From positions 868,001-932,000 of the forward strand of contig OX596341.1 in assembly GCA_951394405.1 (NCBI GenBank): 64,000 nt of DNA, in the 5' to 3' direction. The notes under the pieces are model-generated. The model saw nothing but the letters and a program-made list of their open reading frames with translations. It made no database searches and was not told where the DNA came from. The stretch is from Coprinellus micaceus. Lineage: Eukaryota; Basidiomycota; Agaricomycetes; Agaricales; Psathyrellaceae. Position numbers and translations under genes: made by a program. Positions 22,442 to 33,462 of the stretch are shown here, in pieces; within the stretch, counting starts at the first letter, position 1, and each line of letters begins with the position of its first letter.

Positions 22442-23264
22442 GGTTTGGGAGTTCGTCCTCGTGTCCTTCAGGACGACTTCTGGGGTTGTTTAGGGTTTTG
22501 GTTTCCCTTTATCTTCGAATTTTTATCCTTCGTATTACAAACGTTCTTCGTGACCGGGGGTTTTGTGTGCCTACTATTGCACCTGCTGCGATTCGTCCCA
22601 GTGTTCTCAGACTCTTCATTTCCCGTTGTGAATGAGCAAAAGACCGAAGTATCACCTCGTCTGTACACCCGAGTTATTCATGACCATGGTATATCTCCCC
22701 GTGAAATTACTGGGAATTCGGGGCCCCTGTATCCTCAAACTCTTGCCGAGCTCAAGTTCATCAGCATCACCTGGCCACCGCACCACACCCCGCACAACGT
22801 GCCCTTCGTCTCCCAGATTCCGCCCCAAAATTAAACATTTAGCGCCTATAACGGAGTCCAGGCTGCAGGCTGTTTAACAGCCTGATATCATAGAACATGC
22901 AGGGGAAACGAGGCGAGAAGCAACGGACTTGAGGGTGTACTTACGCATGCGAGAAGGGGGGTTATATACGGATTTGGGCGAAGCCCTTGATAGATATCCC
23001 CCTTTCACATTGAATTCAAATATTCCAGCCTTGCTTCCTCCCATCATCACCCCACCCACCGCATTGTCCCTTCACATCTACCCCATTCAATTTCCGCGCT
23101 TTTTTCGTGTCCTAGGGTCCTGAAGATTGACTGTGGGGAGAAATTGGCGTCATCGACGATCGGGAGAGCACTAGTAGCAACGGCGATAGGATACCGCAGA
23201 GACACCGCGACGACGACCACGGGATACACGGAGTGAAGATACAGATACAACAATACCGACAACG
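22442..23264. other. Intergenic, no gene seen
   Basis: This holds the MRD1 3' region and the promoter and leader of the Myb gene at 23265. Open frames present are short and without features. Confidence 0.5.
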
Positions 23265-26200
23265 ATGAGCAGCGTCGCACCTTCGGAGGCGTCGACGTCA
23301 GCGCAGGCCAGTGGGGCCGCCCCGCCATTCGCGTTCAAGACCCCTGCGCTTCCGGTGAAGCAGAGGAGAGTGTCGTTGGCGCTTCCCTCGTCGCCGAGGG
23401 TGGTAGAGGGATGGAGCTTCAGGGATGATACGGGGCTAGGCGTCACTGCGGGGGAAAGCAGTGCCAGCGGGAGTGCCAGTCCCCTCGCCAACGACAAGGC
23501 GAAGGGACGCAGCAAGAGCGAGCTCTCGACGGCGACGACACCGGAGCAGGAGGGGGACGAGAAGGAGGAGAAGAAACCCGAGAAGAAGGCCAGGAAGAAG
23601 TGGAGTCCTGAGGAGACTCAGATGCTGGTCGAGGGGTGTAACAAGGTACGAGGAGGAGCACTAGTTTATTCAAAGCCTCGTATTGACGGTGGTACAGCAT
23701 GGTGTAGGCAACTGGAAGACTATTCTGCGCGACCCAATGCTCAAATTCGACAATCGCTCCCCTGTCGACCTCAAAGACAGGTTCAGGACATACTACCCCG
23801 ACGCGTACCGACTCCACTATCCCAACGCCAAGACCCACCTCTCCAGCAAAGTTCGGTCCACCCTCCCTGACGGCCGGCCTTTGTTCGAAAAGACCCGGTC
23901 GAAACGCAGGCGACCGTTCACAGAGGAGGAAGACAAGGCGTTGAAGGAGGGGTATGAGAAGTACGGCACGGTATGGGCGACCATCGTCAAGGACTATCCC
24001 ATCTTCCAGGAGCAGAACCGCCGTTCGACAGACCTGAGGGACAGGTTTAGGAATGCATTTCCGGAGCTGTACTCCTTGGCAGGGTATAAGCCGAGGAACT
24101 CGGCGAAGAAGAAGGTTATGGGGCCACCTGTGTTGGTGGAGGCGCCTATCACCAAGAGGGCGGCGACGGACGACCAGCTGGGGACAACGTCGACTGGGGG
24201 GCCTGTAAGGAGCAGGAAGAGGGCGCATACAACACAGGGGATGCTGAGAGGCGGGACGAAGAGCGTTCCTCAGAGCACCGCGTGCACGGAGGATGAGGAC
24301 AGCTCAGGGGGCGAGGAGGAGGGTCAGTCGTCACCGCCGGGCGTGTTCTCTGGACCTTCGTCCCCCGTCAAGAAGGCCGCCATGCCATATGATGAGGACG
24401 AAGAGATGGACATGATGTCTCTCGACCCCCTTGCTGATGCACTCGCCCTACCCGACATCATGTCGAACGCCGAACCGCACCCACACGCATGGTCTTCAGG
24501 CGTGAGCACCCCTACGCACTCCAACCACTGGTCGACAGCCGCTGGCTCGCCGACATCCAGCCACCTCTCCTCGGACATGCTCATGAATGCGTCCTCGTCA
24601 CCCTTCATGCAACGGCGGGACGTCAACAATAACATAGGCATGATCGGAAAATCCGCTTGGGGCACGGACTGGTTCTCCCCCAACCCGAGACTCGACCCTT
24701 CGAGCAACGGTGCCGCCGGCTCGTCATCGACCTACCTCGACCACCACTCCCCTGCCTCGCCCTTTTCATTTCATCAACTCAACCAGGGCGTTCTGGACAG
24801 ATATGATCTGTTCCCGACGACTATGCCGTCAGACTTTTCTTCGGAAGTGGGCGTCGGCGACAACCATTCGACCTTCTCGGACGAGCTCTTCCAGCCCAGC
24901 GGCTTTAGAGGGTTCACGCACCACTCGAGCTACGCTGGTGATCTCATTTTCGGCGCTCGAACTCACCAGCCCTCAGGGCAACAGACTTTCCTTCACTCGA
25001 GCACGGTGAACGGCGGGTTTGGGTATGGGGGTCTAGGCTTGACTGGCGTGACGCAGAACACGGGTATCCACCCGATGCAGCTCCACAATCCCTCGATGTT
25101 TGATGAAGCTGGGCTCGCAAGGCTGGCGTTGGGGGACGATAGGAATGTCCCTGGCCCTAATGCAGCTACTGCTGACCCGTTGGGAGTACCTCTTCCCGAG
25201 GGCATGGACGAAGATCTCACGGAGGACGTGGCCATGGGCGATGTCTCGCAGCGTGCTCAGCAGCAGCAACAGATGCATCATCAACAGCAAATGCAAATGT
25301 CGCCTTCGAAGCGTCCAGAGCAAGAGCAACAACTTCAGCAAGCACTAGCTCACCATACCTCCATCCAGGAACAGAGGAAAGATATTTCTATCGATCCCAC
25401 GAAGAGTTTCGTCTCTGAACCTTTTTCTCTGGACGACCTCGTCGACCTTTCGAACGACGCCGACGGACTACATACCACACCCCCAGCGACCCCAATTAGC
25501 ACAGCTCATCCTCGTCCCCTCCGCCGGTCCAGTGGGTCGATGCTGCACCAGTTCCCCAGTCCCTCCCCGACACCCAGCCCTCACCCAAACGCGAACATGA
25601 GCCTCCACGCGCGCTCCCTCTCCGTGCCACCTTCGGAGTTCCGCAACGGCACCAACGGGAACGGCGTGCAGAATACGAGCACGATATCGGCGTTGATTGA
25701 CTACAACGACGACATGCTGGGACATGGGCACCAGGGACGGACCACGATTGAGTTTGGACTGGGGTTGAGGTATCACCATCATCACCATCAGCAGGGCATT
25801 GAGCAGAGGCTGGGGCTGGATCAGGGGAATGGGGTAAGGGCTCAGCAGCAGGAGCAACAGCAGCGGTTGAGGAATGTGGGGGAAGAGAGGGTAGGGAGGA
25901 GAGGCGGGGGTGGGGTTATGGTTTCGACTGGAAGCGGTCCGTCGAGAGCGTCGACTGTGACACCTTCCCCTCAAGATGACCAAGAGAACGACGATGGCGA
26001 AGAGGATGGAGACGGTCGTCCGCAGACACCCACCCTCGCATCGTCGAGACACCTGATGACCATCCTCCCGAGCCCAACTGCAATCACCCCGAGTATATCG
26101 ACTGCATCCACGGCGTCGACGAACTCCTCTTCCGTGCAGAGCCCGACAACGGACGATGGATGGAGAAACGCCGCGTTCCCTTCCTCATCTGCATCCGCGC

Positions 26201-26811
26201 TCAACGTCAACATGCAGAACAACGCGAACGACCTCTATAGCCTCCCTCCCTTCCTCGACCTCCATTACTTCGGCGCCGGAAGCGCTGGGGGCCTGGGGAA
26301 CGGGCATAATGGGGGCATCCATCCCAGCTTACTAGGCGGAAATGCGGGCAATTCGAACGGGGATGAGCTTGCGTATGGGAATGTGGATGGATCCTTCGGT
26401 GGAGCGTATGGGACGACGGGGAATCTCCATGCGCAAGCGCTAGACCTGGCTGCTACGAATTACTGGTCGGGGAAGGCGAATCTCTACAGTCAGTTTGGTC
26501 TGGGGCAGGTACACCAAGCGTCGACCACGCCAACATCAGGAGGGTGGCTTGGGCATGGTGTGCAGCAACAGCCACACCAGCAACATCACCTCGTCCAGCA
26601 ACAGCATCAGCAACAACAGCAAGAGATGGTGAATTCCTCTATATTCAAGCAGAATGTGAATGGGATGCAGGGGTTGGGGAGGTCGCATAGTCATCACCGA
26701 GGACAGAGCGCGCAGGTCTCGGTGAACCCACAGGAGTTGATGATGGGCGAGCATGATGGGATGTCCGCGAGCCGGAGGAAGAGGGCGAGTTGGGATGGGA
26801 GACAGGTGTAG
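23265..26811 (+). CDS. Two-Myb telobox protein, Tay1/Teb1-like
   Basis: Two exons (23265-23645, 23698-26811) give 1164 residues. The intron splits the first Myb domain in phase 0. Myb 1 (about 111-163) runs from KKWSPEETQMLVEGCNK to the telobox-type VDLKDRFRTYYP; Myb 2 (about 197-255) has RRPFTEEEDKALKEGYEKYG and DLRDRFRNAFPELY. Two N-terminal Myb domains with a telobox are typical of fungal Tay1/Teb1 proteins, which bind telomere-like TTAGGG repeats at chromosome ends or in promoters. The rest is low complexity: Gln-rich runs near residues 645-690, 830-850 and 1085-1110, plus Ser/Pro/Asn-rich stretches, which fits a transcription regulator. Whether it acts at telomeres or promoters cannot be told from the sequence. 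Confidence 0.88.
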
Positions 26812-27592
26812 TGGGTGGTGGTGTGTGATGAGGCGTTGGGGTGAAGGGGTGTGCGGTACCGAGTCTGAGTCTTTATTGCTCATTCTATTCTCTCTACAGT
26901 CTGTTTTTTTTTTTTTTTCAAATTTCTCAGTTTCTATCATCGTTCTCGTTTTATCTCTCATCCTTTCGTCTCGTTTCTATTTCCTCATCCACTAGCCCCT
27001 ACCTGACCACAACTCTCTCTTGTTCGGTATCGCGATTCCCAGAGTAGTTTATACCTATTTTCTGGCAGCTGGCTACCTCATTCTCTCTCCCCCGTCTTAT
27101 TTCCTTTCTCCTTTCCACCCATCCCTTTCTCTTGACCCGGAAGCAGCTTTGATACCAACCATCAATCCACGATTCATTCAGAATATCCGTTTCGTCCCTT
27201 CTCTTTTGCCCATTTTCACTGTCCCTGATCTGCATGAGTCATACATGGTACATACGTAACTACAACCACACCCTATTTCTATCCTGCACCTCTTCCTCAC
27301 CACGGCCGTTCTAGCTCTTCTCTCTTCGTGCGCTACACACACACATTCTCTCCGTACCTCACACACTCGTTCCTGATTTGCAATCCGCATTCATCTTACC
27401 GTCATCGAATCGTTCCTCTTGAGGTTGGAGCTACTAATATTTTCGCAAAGCCGGGTCTATTGAGTGATCTTATTAGGTGCTATGGACTAAGATATAGGAG
27501 GAGACAAAACTTGGGGGGACATGGACCGTGCGTGTGCCCCCACTGTGAAGGTACGCGAAATCCGACAATCATTTGAATACAAAGTGCCACTC
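26812..27592. other. 3' region of the Myb gene, pyrimidine-rich
   Basis: No gene is supported. A run of 17 T residues lies near 26905. A long C/T-rich stretch (26880-27400) gives fortuitous open frames on both strands. Confidence 0.5.
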
Positions 27593-27600
27593 ATCAAACC

Positions 27601-28283
27601 AGGACCCCCCTATATGCCTAGCTTACCCCGATCTTTAAGTCCCAAAATCGTCAAAATTCGTCATGACCACTTTTGGGAATTTCGTCGCATAAGTATCGGG
27701 ACCTCGGGGTTCGGCACACTTTTCGTCGCATGTTTGACCGGACGTCTACGGGTACTGCATTCGCCGCATAAAGGCGAAAAGTCGTCGGAAGAGAGAGAAA
27801 AGGAGTATAATGACACGACTATAACACACTACGAATTCAAATGCAACGATCTAATGAGAAGGATGAAATATCGACACTGGGGGAAGCCAAAGAACTAATC
27901 GTCGCACTCGGATTCACCACATCCCGCCGAATCGCTGAGGGAATCGCGTCGCGCTCTCCATTCCATACCCAACCGAATCACGTTTCACCCTCTTGGAGAA
28001 AGCCGCCACAGGGTCAATCTTTATTGCAGCCCAAAGCAGCCCATCTAGCAGCCACGCTCGAGATCTGAACTCGCAGCCGCCCTGCGATGGTCGACCCGAC
28101 CTCCTGCTTTCGGCGCATAAAGATCAGAGGTCGCTGGCGACGGACCCAAAAACGTCACATATATATCGGAGGGGGGTCGGTCATTAATCAAAATTCGTCA
28201 CATAAGTCTCGGGGCTGAGCCATTTTTTCGGCTCATTTTCGTCGCATGAAGATCGGGGTTAGCTAGGCGTATTGGGGGGTCCT
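27601..28283. mobile_element. Non-autonomous hAT-like element (683 bp) inserted at a stop codon
   Basis: The left end starts AGGACCCCCCTATATGCCTA; the right end read inverted starts AGGACCCCCCAATACGCCTA, and both continue CCCCGATCTT. A perfect 8-base duplication ATCAAACC flanks it (27593-27600 and 28284-28291), typical of hAT. There is no transposase frame. The duplicated target contains the stop codon (TGA, minus strand) of the gene at 28285-29515. The sequence beyond the far copy (GATGAGTGGCAC on the minus strand) resembles what follows the stop of the paralogue at 16049, confirming the insertion. Confidence 0.9.
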
Positions 28284-28284
28284 A

Positions 28285-29515
28285 TCAAACCCCAGCAGGT
28301 GCGACCCTCCTCGCTAAGCCTTCAAGCTTCCTCGATAACCAGAGGCGGATTCTCTTCCCGACGCCGAGTTTCTTTTGTACTCCCTCTGGGGCTGCTACAA
28401 AAAGGGTCACAATCAGTGCTCCAAAGCAGGAAAGCTTGAAGACGAAGACCTACCTCGACCGTTGCGCGCATCCTCTCGGTCATTGACGTTAAGCTCCCTC
28501 TCATCGGATATGCCTGTCTGGTCGTCAAGGCTTGGTCCAGAGCTGACATGGACTTCAGGTGGGGTTCCTAGGGATGCGACCCCAGAGGCTGGCGTGGCTT
28601 GGTCTAACGGGGGCGACCGGTTGAACCCAAGAATATCATTTGGCTGTTCTGCTTGAAACCCGCCGTCTCCAAGCGCCAGAGCAGACCGCTCATCGACTAC
28701 GCCGTTGTGCGCAGGGACTCGTTCCTCTGTTCGTGGCTGGGCTACTTCGGGAGCGAGTGTGGTAGTAGAAGCACTTCGCATGTCGACTCCTTTCTCCCTG
28801 GTTGGTATCCGGGAGACCGAGTCTTCAGGAGATAGCTCGTCGTCGAGGGAATCAGGCATCTGGAGTGAAGGGGTTATACTGAACACACCCAATGACCCGT
28901 GGCCCGCAGAGTCCAGCTGCGGAAGGGTGGGGCGGTTGAACTGTGCGCGCAGTGCGTCATCTACCAAAGTTGGAGGGGTGGTAAACGCGCTGGATCCCCG
29001 AGGTCCCTCCCGGGAGGGCTCTCCGGAAGTATCGCTCGACCCATGCCGATGGCCTGCACTAGCAGGACATCTGGTTTTGTAGGGGCCTCGGGGTTCAGCA
29101 CCCAGCGTATCGCCTACACGAGATTCTGTGTATGAGGGGGTGCCCCGGCCCCCGGTGGAAGTAGATCGTCGTGTCGAAGATGAAGGTCGTGAGTGCGATC
29201 GCCCGGAGGGGGACCGAACATGATCCTGCCGGGTTGGTTGGTGAGGCCCGGGTGTGTTGACATACATCGTCGAGCCACCACTTGCTGAATTATTGGTGGC
29301 TTGGTCACGGTAAATGTCTCGGGTGGTCGTCTCAGTGTGATCGCCCGCGACGCTAGTGTTGCGCAAACTTTCGATGCGGACACCCTTTGCACCCTTGAAG
29401 AATTCATCTGTGGATGGTTCGGTCAGCCTCATGTGCTGGGGTGGAAGAAAAAGGGTATGGATATACTATGGATGCCAGGGGTAGCTTAGTTACCTTGAGT
29501 AGCCTTATCCCCCAT
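28285..29515 (-). CDS. Disordered accessory protein with N-terminal motif and basic C-terminus (361 aa)
   Basis: Exons 29515-29494, 29407-28454 and 28394-28285 match the plan of the paralogues at 14837 and 35998. The first exon is only seven codons plus one base (MGDKATQ). The motif is at about residues 38-57 (DIYRDQATNNSASGG, then STMYV). A long Ser/Pro-rich linker follows; the basic tail reads KRIRLWLSRKLEGLARRV and then APAGV. The frame is open further upstream of 29515, but that DNA is homologous to the promoter and leader of the paralogues, so the start at 29515 is preferred. A hAT-like element abuts the stop codon and replaces the native 3' region, which may affect polyadenylation. Function unknown. 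Confidence 0.8.
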
Positions 29516-30300
29516 CGGTTCGATTGTTGGGATGATGTGTGGGGCGATGTCTTGGGGATCTTCATTGTGCTGTTCTAATAGCTCTAAGTACTTGTCTGGA
29601 CATTCCACCCATCCGTTAGACCGGTCAGTACTAGTCAGCACGGAGGGGAGCCGTCGACCCGTAACGGTTGTAAAGCGGAGTACATCGTGCAATAGATACC
29701 CAGTTGAGCAATCTCAGGCGCCCAAGCTGGGGTGAATCCAGAGAAGACATGGCTATGTCAATGTGGGTCCCCTTATCAGTCCCTCAGCTTCGTTCTTCCG
29801 TCTTGGGTTCTGCCAGTTGAGTCAAAGCACTTTTTGGTCTTCGCTATGTTACAGCAACGGGTATTATTCTGCACCGGGCACGCCGTTTGAACAGGGTCAT
29901 TCGAACATGACAAAACCACATTGATTCGGGAAGTACATACGTCGCTAGACCTCGAGGTCCGATTCCTTCAATTGGATCATAGCTGCGACTGAGATTACTC
30001 GGATGTACAGCTGGAACCCTCTTTATATTGTGTCGGTGGGGTTAGGTAGGTACGACGGCATGGGGGAGGAACTAACAGGGAAACTGACGTCCCGACAATG
30101 ACGCTCGCTATATCGGTTCTAGTTTACTGATATCTACAGCTAGTCGAACGACCTGAAGTGGAATACTAGTCGTCTGGGCAGGCCAACTAAATAGGAACTC
30201 CACTCAACGACAGGAGCGGGCTGCAGCCTTCTCGCCATCCCAAGGAGCAGCTCTTCCAGCCAAGGCCTCGCCCCCCTATCCGTGTTCTACTCCTTCGCCG
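29516..30300. repeat. Upstream region duplicated in the accessory locus
   Basis: The stretch 29820-30120 (GTCAAAGCACTTTTTGGTCTTCGC and on through CACCGGGCACGCC-like text) resembles 33960-34250. Both lie upstream of minus-strand accessory genes. Related text occurs at 36300-36620 and, inverted, at 14230-14530. No coding exon is supported. Confidence 0.6.
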
Positions 30301-31400
30301 GCTTAGGGCTCGCTGTGGTTAATACTGCAGGCGGCGTGGTTAGAGCGTGTGGCTCAATGGGAACTACGAGGATGACGTTCGGTCGCTCCAAAGCGGTTGT
30401 AACCCTGGTCCTCCTAAAGCCTGGGCAAAGCACAAAACCTATGCAGTCGGGAGCTCGGTCCACAAGAGGTACTGGTTCACATGATTCTTTTATTAAACTT
30501 GAAACCCAATTCAACACCCGCGACGTGTGTAGTCACACTAGGACTGCTTGTTGCTCTGGATGACCGCATTGAAGCTTGAAGCTTGAAGGCTCGAGAGTGA
30601 CAATGCCGCTGGCTCTGTCAATCCAAGTTGCGATTGAAAGTCCGTTCCGCGTGTGCGGGGGCTTGGTCATCAATAGCAGTGTCAGCGACCACCAACTCCA
30701 CAGGCGGTAGGAAGACAAGTCGAGGATAAAGTCGACCCTGAGTCTGAGGAGGACCCGTCGAGTCCTCGACCTGTCGCGACCACTTACGAGCGAAATGGCA
30801 CGCTGTACGCCGAGGCGCTGTTGCACGACGAGACGCTGCTACCCTGACCTCGCATGCGCAATCTATGACTCCGCCTGGCCAACCTGGTTGTTGGTTGCGA
30901 GAGGAGCTACCTACACCTCACCCCCAGCTGCAACCAAAGTATGACCTTCAGGATTTGCAAGAGGCCGCGTCTACCACATTTTGGTACGCTTTACTCAGGC
31001 TTCCCGACGTTCTATCTATTGGGCTAATGTTACCCTTATGCGATCGCGATTCACCGCATGCACCGCCAATCAGCGCCAACGTCGAGTAATTCAGGATGCT
31101 CTCAAAGTCGACAGAGATACCCCATAGCGTGGAACTACATCCCAGACTACGCCTCACTAGAAAGAATCTCAGGCTCTGGATGCCTGAATATCGCTGATTA
31201 CCGATGGTGTACGTGCCATCCACGCCTTTCGAATCTTCCTTCAGTTTAGGACCCGACATTAATCCAAAATTCACAACACGCCAGGCGAACCGGCTCACAT
31301 ACAGCGATTAATCGAGTGATTAGGCATACAAATATACAGACAGAATTTCAGAGAAGACAGGCAAGCCAGACAGAACACCCCGAGCACTTACACCCTCCCG
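30301..31400. other. Gene-poor stretch with a prefoldin relic
   Basis: Apart from the relic at 30721-30847 there is no supported gene. A 93-codon frame at 30282-30563 lacks features. Confidence 0.45.
30721..30847 (+). pseudogene. Fragment of a prefoldin subunit 3 gene
   Basis: Translating forward gives ESEEDPSSPRPVATTYERNG followed by TLYAEALLHDETLL and a stop. This aligns with exon 4 of PAC10 (EEDGSSSPQPITTTYELND, then TLYAEAQLEESD). Only this exon part is recognisable and it has no splice sites or neighbours, so it is a dead fragment. Confidence 0.72.
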
Positions 31401-32221
31401 TCATCTGTTCGATGAACCCCCCAACGTATACCCCCGGCCGTGGCCGTCCCATGAGGGGCCCTCGGAATGGGATCCCGCCGGGGATTGGATAGTGGGGCTG
31501 TGGAGTGTGCGGGCGTTTTGGGCGTTCGTATGGCTGGTGTGTCGGGGCGCGGTCCTTGTGGCGGACACGCCGCGGCTGGTTTGGCCATTCTAATCAGTGG
31601 GGCAACTTAGCACCGGCTCACTCGATATGGGGGGATGCGGTACTCACAACATGGGCCTTGTACTCCGCCAGCTTGTCATTATCGCTGTCGGGAAACTTCT
31701 TCAAGAGGTACTTCAGGACCTTCTCTGAACGCGTAGGATTGGGTTTTCACGCTTTGACTCACAAAAACAGAAAAACCACTCACCCGCTTCCTCTTTCGTC
31801 TGAACGTGTTGTAGGATGAGGTTCTTGAGGCACTCTAATGGGGTTGTAAGCTTCGCAGTGTGCTTTTAATGTGAAGGGCGCTAACCTTGGCTAGGCTCCA
31901 TTCTCTCGACTGCATAATAATGGTGGTCAGGTGTTCTGTCCTCAGGGTGGTAGTATATAATCGTGTTCATCACTCACTCTCTTTTGGCGACAGGGCGTTT
32001 ATTATGATCGTGCTGCCTTGGCCGGAGGCGTCGTGACTCATAGCGCCTCCACGGAAGGTGTCGTTTCTCGTCTCAATCACCGCGAACCTGCCGCTATCGA
32101 TGGCGTGACGAAGGCCCTCCCCTCCACGGTCCCCGGCCCCCTGCTCCTCGTCGCTATCACTGGGACCGCCACCAGGTCCGCGCCTGGGAGTTACCTGGGG
32201 GGTTCCAAATCCAAGAGGCAT
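31401..32221 (-). CDS. Five-exon accessory protein with a 24-base microexon (194 aa)
   Basis: Exons 32221-31978, 31909-31886, 31834-31784, 31724-31648 and 31589-31401 join in one frame with 51-68 base introns. The second exon is 24 bases (encoding ERMEPSQ) and the third 51, exactly as in the gene at 12585. The N-terminus has GLRHAIDSG, parallel to NIRIALENG of that gene, then the motif (NDTFRGGAMSHDASGQGST, residues 53-71) and a beta-prone TIIIN. The helical module reads ECLKNLILQHVQTKEEAE and KYLLKKFPDSDNDKLAEYKA. The last exon is polar with no fold. A TATTTAA box lies at 32372-32366. Shared exon lengths make both models reliable; function unknown. Confidence 0.8.
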
Positions 32222-33037
32222 ATGAGTGTAGATACGGGAGAGAAAGGCAGAGGAAATTGTTCAAGAAAACGAGCTTTTACTAGGAGGTCGAAGCCTGACG
32301 AGGACGAATGCTGAGAAGATTGAAAGTGGAAGATGCGATGTTCTTGGACGGCCTTCGCCACAATGTTAAATAGAGACACAAACAGGAGTTCCCGTGGAGG
32401 CAGCAGAAGGAATATCCGGTTTAGTGTCTTGTCCCGGTACTCACGGTGCTTCCTTCCACAGGAACGGCGCAGGGTTTAATTTGCAGCGCAGAATTCAATA
32501 GAACGAAAGGTGTCCTAGGACAGCTTTCACACCTTGTTCACCGGAGAAGAGCACTGCACTGCATCATGTGGGTTGCTTTGACTCTTACGCCCGAGGCGTC
32601 GCCGACGCGAGCGGGCCATTGCGCTGATGACGTAGGATGCGGTACCTTTTGGTTAGGTGTTACAGCCCCTGGGTTCGACCGTCTTGTGACGAAGTTGAAC
32701 CGATCTATGTTCGCTTCTGGGAGGAATTCAGAGCGAGAGATGATCGTTTGAATGCGCAGGGCCGCGAAAGTGCCCAGTGTTCTGGTGGAACTCGGAGAAC
32801 TGTGGTGGAATCGCCCACCCCAGCGAGGGGCGCTCGACTAGGCATAGCCTTTGGTGCATCGCTAAATTGTAGTTGAAGAAGCCCAGATAAACGATGTGGG
32901 GTATTTTGGAATGAATCAGGTCGTTATAAGGGTTGGCCGGAACTAGACCAGTACATAGTTGAGATACCGTGACAACAAGAACAGTTCCCCCTTCTTCACC
33001 GCACCCAACGTCCTCGCGATGGACATGCGGGTCTGCC
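32222..33037. other. Intergenic, promoter of 32221 gene; nothing else seen
   Basis: The first 160 bases hold the leader and a TATTTAA box of the minus-strand gene. Beyond that no exon, RNA gene or repeat is supported. Confidence 0.5.
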
Positions 33038-33462
33038 TCACCCCTTGGCCTTCTCTACAAGGTGGTCGATATACTCGACTGAGTAGGGCTCAGCTTCGGC
33101 TCGTCTTCTAGACTCTAACTGATCGCACTCACTCATGTGGTCCTCATCAGCGTATTTCTTGACTAAGATGCATATTTCTGGTAACAGGATGTCAGGGTTT
33201 GGCACGCATCGGAAGCATATACGCTGCTACGCACTATTAACGCGAGATCGCTGATCCGTTAAGCTACTGTAGTATTGCTCGATGGCGGCTAGACACGGAA
33301 CGTAAGCCTCATGCCAAGTAGAATACCCAAACATGACGACGGTCTCTTACCATCGCCCCCAACCTGCTGCACAGAGGCACCTGCCCTGGCCAAAATTTGG
33401 GTTGCTCCGTCATCGAATTCAAGGGCAGAATGCACGAAGCTGGACTGGGGGGGACTGGGCAT
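33038..33462 (-). CDS. Small four-exon accessory protein (83 aa)
   Basis: Exons 33462-33351, 33288-33235, 33177-33133 and 33078-33038 join at phase 1 with introns of 54-62 bases. Exons 2-4 are 54, 45 and 41 bases, identical to the gene at 11221. The helical module (AIEQYYSSLTDQRSRVNK, ILVKKYADEDHM, EYIDHLVEKAKG) aligns with that gene (ERIIKDYYKDLRGDRRVEK and so on). The N-terminal exon (MPSPPQSSFVHSALEFDDG) is diverged and the TY-HN motif is not clear. No open reading frame longer than about 60 codons marks this gene, so simple ORF scanning would miss it. Function unknown. Confidence 0.68.

Noticed and set aside
25468..26052. 194-codon minus-strand frame rich in Leu and Pro
   Set aside because: Antisense of Gln-rich and Ser-rich repeats of the Myb protein.
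29494..29692. In-frame upstream extension of the gene at 29515 (minus)
   Set aside because: The DNA aligns with the promoter and leader of the paralogue at 14837, including its TATA-like box, so it is non-coding there and probably here too.
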